Origin: Lysobacter alkalisoli
GTDB taxonomy: Bacteria > Pseudomonadota > Gammaproteobacteria > Xanthomonadales > Xanthomonadaceae
Length of the DNA: 64,000 bases
Reading direction: 5' to 3'
Assembly: GCF_006547045.1 (NCBI RefSeq)
Contig: NZ_CP041242.1
Coordinates: forward strand, 416,001 to 480,000
Shown here: in pieces, positions 44,812 through 53,856 of the stretch
Position numbering within the stretch: the first letter of the stretch is position 1
How the letters are laid out: the number at the start of each line of letters is the position of its first letter
The notes under the pieces: model-generated
Database searches by the model: none
Told to the model about the DNA's origin: nothing
What the model saw: only the letters and a program-made list of their open reading frames with translations
Made by a program: the position numbers and the translations under genes

Positions 44812-45675
44812 ATGGCAGGCGGACGCGAAATCAAATCCAAGATCAAGAGCGTGCAGAACACCCGCAAGGTGACGCGCGCGCTCGAGATGGTCTCGGCCTC
44901 CAAGATCCGCAAGGCGCAGGACCGGATGCGCGCCTCGCGCCCGTATGCGCGGGTGATGAAGCAGGTGATCGGCCACCTGGCCCAGGCCAATACCGACTAC
45001 CAGCATCCGTTCCTCGAGGAGCGTGCCGAGGTCAAGCGGGTCGGTTACCTGATCGTCTCCTCCGACCGTGGCCTGGCCGGCGGCCTGAACAACAACATGT
45101 TCCGCAAGCTGCTGGGCGAGTTCCGCGAGTGGCAGGACAAGGGCGTCGAGATCGACGTGGTGACCATCGGCCAGAAAGCCTCGGTGTATTTCCGCCGGCT
45201 CAAGGTCAACATGGTCGGCTCGGTCACCCACCTGGGCGACCAGCCGAAGCTGGAGCAGATCGTCGGCGTGGTCAAGGTGATGCTGGACGGCTACAGCGAC
45301 GGCAACCTCGAGCGCGTGTTCGTCTGCTACAACGACTTCATCAACACGATGACCCAGCGCGCGACCTTCGACCAGCTGCTGCCGCTGCCCAAGCCGGAAG
45401 AGCAGGTCGCCAGGCACGACTGGGATTACATCTACGAGCCGGCTCCGGCCGACGTGCTCGACACCGTGCTGACCCGTTACATCGAGTCGCTGGTGTACCA
45501 GGCGGTACTGGAGAACGTGGCGTCCGAGCACGCCGCGCGCATGGTCGCGATGAAGGCCGCATCGGACAACGCCAGCAAGCTGATCGACACCCTGCAGCTG
45601 GTCTACAACAAGGCCCGGCAGGCGGCGATTACCCAGGAAATCTCGGAAATCGTCGGCGGCGCGGCGGCAGTCTGA
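44812..45675 (+). CDS. atpG: F1Fo ATP synthase subunit gamma
   Basis: A 287-residue central-shaft subunit. It begins [14 protein letters not shown] and ends with the conserved helix [27 protein letters not shown] is also present. Confidence 0.97.
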   Translation: MAGGREIKSKIKSVQNTRKVTRALEMVSASKIRKAQDRMRASRPYARVMKQVIGHLAQANTDYQHPFLEERAEVKRVGYLIVSSDRGLAGGLNNNMFRKLLGEFREWQDKGVEIDVVTIGQKASVYFRRLKVNMVGSVTHLGDQPKLEQIVGVVKVMLDGYSDGNLERVFVCYNDFINTMTQRATFDQLLPLPKPEEQVARHDWDYIYEPAPADVLDTVLTRYIESLVYQAVLENVASEHAARMVAMKAASDNASKLIDTLQLVYNKARQAAITQEISEIVGGAAAV

Positions 45676-45723
45676 TCCCAACCCCATCACGCGGACGCAG
45701 GTCGCGGCCGCAGGCAAGCTTAA

Positions 45724-47148
<1,425 letters not shown>

Positions 47149-47182
47149 GCCAGCCCGTCGACCGAGCCAAGCGAGACAAAAA

Positions 47183-47605
47183 ATGACCACCATCCGTTGC
47201 GACATCGTCAGCGCCGAGCACGAGATCTTCCACGGTGAGGCCAGCATGGTCGTTGCCACCGGCGAGATGGGCGAGCTCGGCATCGCGCCGCGCCACGCGC
47301 CGCTGATCACCCGCCTCAAGCCCGGCAAGGTCGTGGTGACCCTGCCCAACGGCGAACAGCTCGACTTCGCGATCTCGGGTGGCATCCTCGAGGTGCAGCC
47401 GCAGGTGGTGACCGTGCTGGCCGACACCGCGGTGCGCGCCGAGGACATCGACGAGGCTGCCGTGCGTGCGGCCAAGGACGAGGCCGAGCGCGTGCTGGCC
47501 AATCGCGGCGAGCAGATGGACGTGGCCGAAGCCCAGGCCAAGCTGGCCGAGGCGATGGCCCAGTTGCAGGCACTGGAGCGGTTGCGCCGCAACATGAAGC
47601 ACTGA
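47183..47605 (+). CDS. atpC: F1Fo ATP synthase subunit epsilon
   Basis: A 140-residue inhibitory subunit with the beta-sandwich motif [14 protein letters not shown] and a C-terminal helical hairpin. It is the last gene of the operon, with a terminator hairpin 27 nt after its stop. Confidence 0.97.
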   Translation: MTTIRCDIVSAEHEIFHGEASMVVATGEMGELGIAPRHAPLITRLKPGKVVVTLPNGEQLDFAISGGILEVQPQVVTVLADTAVRAEDIDEAAVRAAKDEAERVLANRGEQMDVAEAQAKLAEAMAQLQALERLRRNMKH

Positions 47606-47631
47606 CGCTTCCAGCGCCACAACTGCATGTG

Positions 47632-47661
47632 AACGCCGGCCTCGTGCCGGCGTTCTGCTTT
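47632..47661 (+). terminator. Terminator of the atp operon
   Basis: AACGCCGGC-CTCGT-GCCGGCGTT forms a nine-pair stem followed by CTGCTTT. The T tract is modest. Confidence 0.7.
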
Positions 47662-47686
47662 CCGGCCAGTCCGGGGCCCGACGTAC

Positions 47687-47920
47687 CTATCCGGAATCGG
47701 AACCTGCAAATGGGGTCTCGCGGTCGCCCAGGACCGGATGGATCGCCTGGCGTGGCTCGGCAGAAACATCGAAGTTCAGCCATGACAGCAGCATTTGCGC
47801 GCCGAGGATGACAGGCAGCGCCGCCAGCATCACCGTGCCGGCGGTGGCCGGCGTGCCGCTACCCGCAGAGTCAAGCCATTGCCGAAGGCCGAAGGCCGCG
47901 ATCGACTCGATCAGCAGCAT
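47687..47920 (-). pseudogene. C-terminal remnant of a family 2 glycosyltransferase
   Basis: The 77 residues carry F-G-L-R-Q-W-L-D-S-A-G-S-G-T-P and G-T-V-M-L-A-A-L-P-V-I-L-G, the final membrane helices found at the C-terminus of GtrB-like/polyisoprenyl-phosphate glycosyltransferases. The catalytic GT-A domain (about 250 residues) is absent. It sits directly downstream of a gtrA-type gene, the normal partner, so this is probably the stub left after deletion of a gtrB gene. Confidence 0.6.
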
Positions 47921-47968
47921 GACGCACCCGGCAACAGGGAATCACGGCGGCGATGCGGGGCGAAGGAC

Positions 47969-48355
47969 TCATGGCTGGCGATAGATCCAGTGGCGCGAAG
48001 TGAAGAAACTGACCACGGCCAGGCAAGCTTCGACCACGGGCTTGGCCAGCCAGGCCGAGCTCAGCCCAAAGTGGTGGCCAATGCCCGTGACCAGCAGCGT
48101 ACTGACAGCGGTCAGCAACAGCCAGGCGATGATGAAGCGGATCAGCTGCCGGGGCCCCAGGCGGCGGTCACCGCTGGCGAAGGTGATCTTTCCGTTGAGC
48201 CAGAAGCCGAGCAGGGCGCCGGCGATCCGGCCGATGATGTTGGCCGCTTCCAACGACATCCCGGCCCGGCTCAGCGCGATCGTGACCAGCGAATCGACCA
48301 CGACGAGCGCGCCACCGACCAGCAGGAACCAGAACCCTTGCCGCATCAAGACCAT
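47969..48355 (-). CDS. GtrA-family membrane protein
   Basis: A 128-residue protein with four membrane helices and the GtrA pattern: F-L-L-V-G-G-A-L-V-V-V-D, N-I-I-G-R-I-A-G-A-L-L-G-F-W-L-N and a terminal F-F-T-S-R-H-W-I-Y-R. GtrA-like proteins assist translocation of lipid-linked sugars. The ATG lies 2 nt past the upstream stop. The glycosyltransferase partner is reduced to a remnant, so the gene may be relic or serve elsewhere. Confidence 0.85.
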   Translation of the reverse strand: MVLMRQGFWFLLVGGALVVVDSLVTIALSRAGMSLEAANIIGRIAGALLGFWLNGKITFASGDRRLGPRQLIRFIIAWLLLTAVSTLLVTGIGHHFGLSSAWLAKPVVEACLAVVSFFTSRHWIYRQP

Positions 48356-48357
48356 GG

Positions 48358-48726
48358 TCACTTGGGCAGGCTCCACCATTCCGCTTCGCCGACCGACATG
48401 TTCAGCTCGGTCGACAATGCAGGCGAATACCACTCGGAGATACATCCGCGACTGCCGATCTCGGCGAAATGGGGGTGGTCGGGATCGAGCACCGAGCGCT
48501 CGGACATGACCTGCGGGACTGCCTGCAGAATGACGGAAACCCACCCATGGTGAACGGGCAGGAGTGACAACCAGCCGATCAGACCGGCGAGCGCGATCAG
48601 CAGCAGCTCGCCCATGCGGCCGAACGGCCATTGCGTCCACAAGCGATGACTGACAAAGCCGACTGCAAGCAGCACCGGGCCCAGCCACAACAGTGCCGCT
48701 TCGATCCGTCGAGAGGTGTACTGCAT
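48358..48726 (-). CDS. Hypothetical membrane protein, possible fragment
   Basis: A 122-residue protein with two hydrophobic segments near residues 10-28 and 40-57, then a soluble end with [18 protein letters not shown]. It precedes gtrA by 2 nt and is likely co-transcribed. I do not recognise the family. It may be the N-terminus of a once larger surface-glycan protein at this decayed locus. Confidence 0.6.
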   Translation of the reverse strand: MQYTSRRIEAALLWLGPVLLAVGFVSHRLWTQWPFGRMGELLLIALAGLIGWLSLLPVHHGWVSVILQAVPQVMSERSVLDPDHPHFAEIGSRGCISEWYSPALSTELNMSVGEAEWWSLPK

Positions 48727-48816
48727 GGGATTGCGGGTCCGAATATGGGGCGGAAAGGCGATTCCGCCTATGCTATCAGCCGCTGTCGTTTCCAGATTGA
48801 TGCAAGGACCCGTTCA

Positions 48817-50199
48817 ATGACCCATTCCCTCCACGTCGTGATCCTCGCCGCCGGCGAGGGCAAGCGGATGAAGTCCGCTGTTCCCAAGGTGCTGCAGAAG
48901 ATCGCCGGCAAGCCGATGCTGGGGCATGTGATCGACACCGCCCGCGCGCTTCAGCCGGCCGGCATCCACGTGGTGTACGGGCATGGTGGCGAGCAGGTAC
49001 GCGAGGCCTTCGGCGACCAGGAGGATCTGCGCTGGACTGAGCAGGCCGAACGCCTCGGCACCGGCCATGCCGTGCAGCAGGCCATGCCGGGTGTGCCGAA
49101 CGATGCCCGCGTTCTGGTGCTGTACGGCGATGTGCCGCTGATCACAACCGCGACCCTGCAGCGACTGCTCGAGGTGTCCGATCCGCTGGCGGTGCTGGTT
49201 GCCGAACTCGACGATCCGACCGGTTACGGCCGCATCGTTCGCGACGCGGAGGGCAAGGTCGGCGCGATCGTCGAGCAGAAGGACGCCAATGCCGAGCAGC
49301 GTGGGATCCGCACCGTCAACACCGGTATCCTCGTCGCCGATGCCGGCGCGTTGAAGCGCTGGCTGCAGGAGCTGGGCAAGGACAACGCACAGGGCGAGTA
49401 CTACCTGACCGACGTGTTCGGCACCGCGGCACGCGAATACGACGCGGCCGAGATGGTGTTCGTCGATGCTCCGATCGAGGTCGAAGGCGCCAACGATCCT
49501 TGGCAGCTGGCCCAACTCGAACGTGCGTTCCAGCTGCGCGCCGCGCGCGCGCTGTGCGTACAGGGCGCGCGCCTGGCCGATCCGTCGCGCTGCGACATCC
49601 GCGGCACGGTGACGGTCGGCCACGACGTCGAGATCGACGTCGATGTGGTATTCGAGGGCGAGGTCGAGCTGGGCGATGGTGTCCGCATCGGCCCGTTCTG
49701 TCGCCTCAAGGACGTGCGGCTCGGCGCGGGTACACAGGTGCTTGCGCATTGCGACCTGGATGGCGTTCTGGTCGAAGGCGCTGCCGCGATCGGCCCGTAT
49801 GCGCGCCTGCGCCCGGGCACGGTGCTGGCCGACGGTGCGCGCATCGGCAACTTCGTCGAGACCAAGAACACCACCGTCGGCACCGGCAGCAAGGCCAACC
49901 ACCTGACCTACCTCGGCGACACCACGGTCGGTGCGGGTGCCAACATCGGTGCCGGCACGATCACCTGCAACTACGACGGCGTGAACAAGTCGAAGACCAG
50001 GATCGGCGATGGCGCCTTCATCGGTTCCAACAGTTCGCTGGTCGCGCCGGTCGAGATTGGCGCACAGGCGACGATCGCTGCCGGCTCGGTCATCACCCGG
50101 CCCGCGCCCGAGGGCAAACTGACCGTCGCTCGCGCGCGGCAGGAGACCATCGATGGCTGGCAGCGGCCGGTGAAGCGAGAAAGGAGTGGGGAGAAGTGA
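48817..50199 (+). CDS. glmU: Bifunctional GlmU (GlcN-1-P acetyltransferase / GlcNAc-1-P uridyltransferase)
   Basis: A 460-residue enzyme making UDP-GlcNAc for peptidoglycan and LPS. The uridyltransferase motif is [11 protein letters not shown] at residues ~10-20. The left-handed beta-helix acetyltransferase has N-Y-D-G-V-N-K and repeated hexapeptides. The ATG at 48817 starts M-T-H-S-L-H-V-V-I. The location after the atp operon is common in gammaproteobacteria. Confidence 0.97.
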   Translation: MTHSLHVVILAAGEGKRMKSAVPKVLQKIAGKPMLGHVIDTARALQPAGIHVVYGHGGEQVREAFGDQEDLRWTEQAERLGTGHAVQQAMPGVPNDARVLVLYGDVPLITTATLQRLLEVSDPLAVLVAELDDPTGYGRIVRDAEGKVGAIVEQKDANAEQRGIRTVNTGILVADAGALKRWLQELGKDNAQGEYYLTDVFGTAAREYDAAEMVFVDAPIEVEGANDPWQLAQLERAFQLRAARALCVQGARLADPSRCDIRGTVTVGHDVEIDVDVVFEGEVELGDGVRIGPFCRLKDVRLGAGTQVLAHCDLDGVLVEGAAAIGPYARLRPGTVLADGARIGNFVETKNTTVGTGSKANHLTYLGDTTVGAGANIGAGTITCNYDGVNKSKTRIGDGAFIGSNSSLVAPVEIGAQATIAAGSVITRPAPEGKLTVARARQETIDGWQRPVKRERSGEK

Positions 50200-50279
50200 G
50201 AAACGAGTAGAAGCATGAGGCGCGGGGTCCCTGCTCTTCTCTCACTCCTCACTCATTTTCCCTCTCTACTCTTCATCGG

Positions 50280-50365
50280 GTAGCCCGGGTAAGGCCGAAG
50301 GTCGCACCCGGGGACCTTCTCAACAAGTCGGAACGTCCCGGGTGCACTCCGCTTACCCAGGCTAC
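50280..50365. repeat. GTAGCCCGGGTAAGG-type inverted pair
   Basis: GTAGCCCGGGTAAGGCCGAA (from 50280) and the inverse CGCTTACCCAGGCTAC (ending 50365) flank about 24 bp. This repeat is frequent in xanthomonad genomes and lies between the convergent glmU and histidine kinase genes. No gene is seen in 50200-50371. Confidence 0.75.
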
Positions 50366-50371
50366 GGCTCT

Positions 50372-51685
50372 CTATTCGGCATCCGGCAGCACCATGCTCA
50401 CGCACAGCCCGCCACCCTCGCGGTTGAGCAGGGCGATGCGGCCGCCGTGGGCCTCGGCGATTTCGCGTGCGAGCGCCAGGCCGAGGCCGGTGCCGTTGCG
50501 CTTGGTCGAGTAGAACGGCAGCAGGGCGTTGGCGAGCACCGCCTCGTTCATGCCGTTGCCGCGATCGAGCACGTCGATTCGCCAGCCATCGGGCAGGCGG
50601 CGCAGCGACAGCTTCACGTCCTGCGGAGGTGAGCCGGATTCGTGCGCGTTCTTGAGCAGATTGAGCAGGCACTGCTCGAGCTGGGCCGCATCGAAGCGGG
50701 CATGGCCGTTGTCCGGCACGCCTTCGGCGACAAACTCGACCTGGTCGCGCAGCTGCGAGACGAAGCGCGACCATCGCACCGGCTGGGTACGTGGTGCCGG
50801 CAGCTTGGCGAAGCGGGCGTAGTCGCGGATGAAGCCTTCGAGGTGACGCGCGCGTTCCTCGATCGTCGCCAGCGCGTTCGGCAGTCGCTCGAGCTGGCCG
50901 CGGCGCAGCAACTCACTGCCGGAATGGGCGAGTGAGGCGATCGGCGCCAGCGAGTTGTTGAGTTCATGACTGATGACCCGGATCACCTTCTTCCAGGTCT
51001 GCACTTCCTGCCGGCGCAGTTCGGCGGTCAGCAGCCGCAGCATGACCAGTTCGTGGCGGCGACCGTTGAGGCGGAACTGCCGGCGCGAGAGGTGGTAGAT
51101 GTCCTCGTTGTCCTCGTCACCGACCGTGAACATGCCGTCGCCGCCGCGGTCGAGCGTCTCACGCATGGCGTCGGGTGCAAGGGCGACCAGATCCTCGAAC
51201 GCGTGGCCTTCGAGCTGATGTCCGTCGCCGAGCATCTTGCGTGCGGCGAGATTTGCGTGGACGACGCGCCGTGCCGGATCAACCAGGATCATTGCCACCG
51301 GCGTGTTGTGCACCATTGTGTCGAGCAGCAGTTCGCGTTGCACGAGGGCGTTGCGCTGCTCGCGCAACGCATCGCCGAGGCGATTGTGGGCGTCTACCAG
51401 GTCGGCGAGTTCGCCGCGCCCTGCCCAGCGAATACCGAAGCTGTAATCGCCGTCCCGATAGGCTGTGACCGCACCAGCCAGGGCACGAAGGAGGGCGCGG
51501 ACCGGAGCGTGCCACCGCCGGATTCGCCAGATAAAAAAAGGCAGCGTCAGTCCAGTCGCAGCCAGGGCAGCGTTCCATGGCGACAGCCAAGATGTCAGCC
51601 AACCCGCCAGGATCGCTACCGCCATCATGAAGCACGCCGCAAGAAGGGTCAGCGACAGCTCAAGCGGCAGCCGGGATACGGGCAT
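50372..51685 (-). CDS. NtrY-like sensor histidine kinase
   Basis: A 437-residue membrane kinase. Two transmembrane helices lie at ~8-28 and ~36-52, then a HAMP-like region, a PAS domain at ~120-200, and the phospho-acceptor in V-I-S-H-E-L-N-N-S-L-A-P. ATP-lid motifs are N-L-L-K-N-A-H-E, D-R-G-N-G-M and G-T-G-L-G-L-A. The periplasmic loop between the helices is only a few residues, so it probably senses a membrane or cytoplasmic cue. The start overlaps the regulator's stop (TGATG). Confidence 0.9.
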   Translation of the reverse strand: MPVSRLPLELSLTLLAACFMMAVAILAGWLTSWLSPWNAALAATGLTLPFFIWRIRRWHAPVRALLRALAGAVTAYRDGDYSFGIRWAGRGELADLVDAHNRLGDALREQRNALVQRELLLDTMVHNTPVAMILVDPARRVVHANLAARKMLGDGHQLEGHAFEDLVALAPDAMRETLDRGGDGMFTVGDEDNEDIYHLSRRQFRLNGRRHELVMLRLLTAELRRQEVQTWKKVIRVISHELNNSLAPIASLAHSGSELLRRGQLERLPNALATIEERARHLEGFIRDYARFAKLPAPRTQPVRWSRFVSQLRDQVEFVAEGVPDNGHARFDAAQLEQCLLNLLKNAHESGSPPQDVKLSLRRLPDGWRIDVLDRGNGMNEAVLANALLPFYSTKRNGTGLGLALAREIAEAHGGRIALLNREGGGLCVSMVLPDAE

Positions 51686-53019
51686 CAGTTGCGCCGCAGC
51701 CCTAGCTTGTCCATGCGACGGTACAACGCTTGGCGCGACAGTCCGAGTTCAGTGGCTGCTTGTGCAAGCACGCCTCCTGCACGTTCAAGAGCGGCCTGGA
51801 TCTGCGAACGGTCAGGCTCTCGCGCGATCACGGAGGAACTGTCGAGCGCTGGCATCCCGAGTGCGTTGGCGTCGATCTGGCATGTTGGCGAAAGAAGGGC
51901 TGCTCGTTGCATCACGTTGCGTAGCTCGCGAACGTTGCCGGGCCATCGGTGGCGCAGTAGGGCCTGCTCGGCGGAGCGTAGCAGAAGCTTGCCGGGAGGG
52001 AGAAAATGGCGAGCCAGCGGCAAAATGTCGTCGGGTCGTTCGGCCAGCGATGGCAGCCTGAGTTCGATTGCATTCAGACGATAGTAAAGGTCTTCGCGAA
52101 AGCGGCCTTGTTCGATCAGGAGAGACAGGTTGGCATTGGTTGCGCTAAGCACACGCACGTGCACCTGCTTTTCGCGATTGGAGCCAAGTCGTTCGAAACG
52201 ACCGGTTTCGAGCACGCGCAACAACTTGGCTTGCCCCTCCAGCGACAAGTTGGCGATCTCATCCAGGAATATTGTGCCTCCATCCGCTGCTTCGAACTTG
52301 CCTTCGCGTGCCCTGCTTGCTCCGGTGTAGGCGCCAGCATCAGCGCCGAACAGCTCCGCTTCGATCAAATCCGCAGGCAGCGCGCCACAGTTGAGCGCGA
52401 CGAACGGGCCAGAATGAGCCGTGGAGTTGGCGTGAATGATCTCGGCGATTTTTTCTTTTCCGGCACCATTCGGCCCTGTTACAAGTACAGGTAGTTTCGA
52501 GCGTGCCACCTGAACTGCCATGGCAAGCACACGCTCGCTCGCCGCATCGGCCCATACCATGCCACATAGATCATGGTCTCGCTCCAGAGCGTCCCGATCG
52601 TGCTGTTCGCGTGCAATCCGCCGCTGGAGCTCTCTCCGGTTCGCTGAAAGCTCCAGAAGATTCCCTAACGTGATCATCAATTTATGATCATCCCACGGTT
52701 TGGCAATGTAGTCGGTTGCGCCTGCCTTGATCAATTCGACTGCAGATTCGAGGCGCGTCCACGCGGTCAGCAATACAATGGGTATTCCCGGGTGCCGTGT
52801 ACGGATTTCGTTGAAAAGCGTCTCGCCTTCATGGCCTGACGTGGTGTCCGCGTGGAAGTTCATATCCTGGATCACCAGGTCCGGCGACGCACGGGACAGG
52901 ATGTCCAGCCCTTCCGAGGGGCTCTCCGCATGCAGGGTCTGGATGCCGTGGAGCGAGAAGAGCACCTCCAGTGCGATCGCGACCGATGGGTTGTCATCTA
53001 TAACGAGAATGGTTGGCAT
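51685..53019 (-). CDS. Sigma-54-dependent response regulator (NtrC family)
   Basis: A 444-residue activator. The receiver domain has phospho-acceptor Asp52 in V-I-Q-D-M-N-F. The AAA+ domain has a variant Walker A G-P-N-G-A-G-K-E and a sigma-54 contact loop reading G-A-Y-T-G-A instead of G-A-F-T-G-A. Walker B is G-G-T-I-F-L-D-E. The C-terminal Fis-type helix-turn-helix ends in [11 protein letters not shown]. In related genomes such regulators neighbour MacAB-like exporters of the type found at 60.3-64 kb, its probable target. The 548-bp gap upstream (53020-53567) has no clear gene. Confidence 0.9.
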   Translation of the reverse strand: MPTILVIDDNPSVAIALEVLFSLHGIQTLHAESPSEGLDILSRASPDLVIQDMNFHADTTSGHEGETLFNEIRTRHPGIPIVLLTAWTRLESAVELIKAGATDYIAKPWDDHKLMITLGNLLELSANRRELQRRIAREQHDRDALERDHDLCGMVWADAASERVLAMAVQVARSKLPVLVTGPNGAGKEKIAEIIHANSTAHSGPFVALNCGALPADLIEAELFGADAGAYTGASRAREGKFEAADGGTIFLDEIANLSLEGQAKLLRVLETGRFERLGSNREKQVHVRVLSATNANLSLLIEQGRFREDLYYRLNAIELRLPSLAERPDDILPLARHFLPPGKLLLRSAEQALLRHRWPGNVRELRNVMQRAALLSPTCQIDANALGMPALDSSSVIAREPDRSQIQAALERAGGVLAQAATELGLSRQALYRRMDKLGLRRN

Positions 53020-53567
53020 CGAGACAAGAAGGATTCGAGAGTTCAGGCGGGCATCGTACAGTCACCCATGGAGACGAGCACGTCGGCGCCCGTTGGTTTG
53101 TTAGATGGTGGCGACGGTCTTCATGGCGCGACAGCCATGGGGCGTATCAGTGGATCCGAGATGAATTGTTATAAAGAATGACACGTTAGTAAATATTGGC
53201 AATGCCTGTGTAGTACTGCTGTCCTTGAACGTGAGGCAGATCATAAAAGGTAGAGCTCTGTACGTAGAGCGCCCCGCATTGAGGGGCACAAGAAGAGTGC
53301 AATCAGAAGGGTCTTATTAGGGGTGATTCCGGTGAGAGGCAGGTTGACAGTGATGTTCGGGTCTTCTTGTCTCGTGGGGTGTGGGTACTCGCATCTATGT
53401 CAGCGCTCTTGAACATGAGGGCATGCATTTCGCCTTGTGTGTGACGCGGGGCAAATTGACGATGTGAATCATGAAGAGCAGATTCAGCTGGCCGATGAAA
53501 CTCGAGCATCGGTAGTGAAATGAAGTTCTTTAACGAACGAAATCAATCCACCTAAGGAGATCAAGGC

Positions 53568-53693
53568 ATGAAGAACGTACTCGCCCTGCAGCAACTGAAG
53601 ACCAACGGTTCCGAGCTGGATGCATGCTTGTCCAAGCACAGCTGCCAGTCGTCGGCCAGCTCGAATATGCAGCAGCAGGAACTCGAGAACTGA
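53568..53693 (+). CDS. Candidate class III lanthipeptide precursor peptide (LanA)
   Basis: A 41-residue ORF, M-K-N-V-L-A-L-Q-Q-L in the leader and a Ser/Cys-rich C-terminal half with D-A-C-L-S-K-H-S-C-Q-S-S-A-S-S. V4-L-A-L-Q8 fits the I/V-L-x-L-Q leader motif recognised by class III synthetases. The core offers seven Ser and two Cys (C20, C26), including S22-x2-S25 next to C26, related to but not the standard S-x2-S-x(2-5)-C labionin pattern. AAGGAG stands 9 nt before the ATG. A hairpin attenuator and the LanKC gene follow. No leader peptidase is encoded nearby. The precursor role is inferred from context and composition. Confidence 0.75.
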   Translation: MKNVLALQQLKTNGSELDACLSKHSCQSSASSNMQQQELEN

Positions 53694-53734
53694 TCTGCGG
53701 CATCAGTTCGCGAATGAGCGAAATGATGCGGTTC

Positions 53735-53764
53735 GATGAATGGGCGCGAATGCGCCCATTCATC
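53735..53764 (+). terminator. Attenuator hairpin between precursor and LanKC genes
   Basis: A perfect 13-bp stem GATGAATGGGCGC / GCGCCCATTCATC with a 4-nt loop lies 41 nt after the precursor stop and is followed by ATTTATGG. It would let the precursor be transcribed in excess over the synthetase, a usual arrangement for RiPP clusters. Confidence 0.75.
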
Positions 53765-53856
53765 ATTTATGGAGTCTGAGGCGAGGGCTGCTTCGGGAGT
53801 GCAGTCCGATATGTACCGACTCTGCAGGGGAACTGGATACGGACAAGGTGGAGCAA

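Noticed and set aside
53353-53412. 19-residue Cys-containing ORF upstream of the lanthipeptide precursor
   Set aside because: No good ribosome-binding site, no leader-like sequence, and no separate transcription signals. The ORF at 53568 fits far better as precursor.
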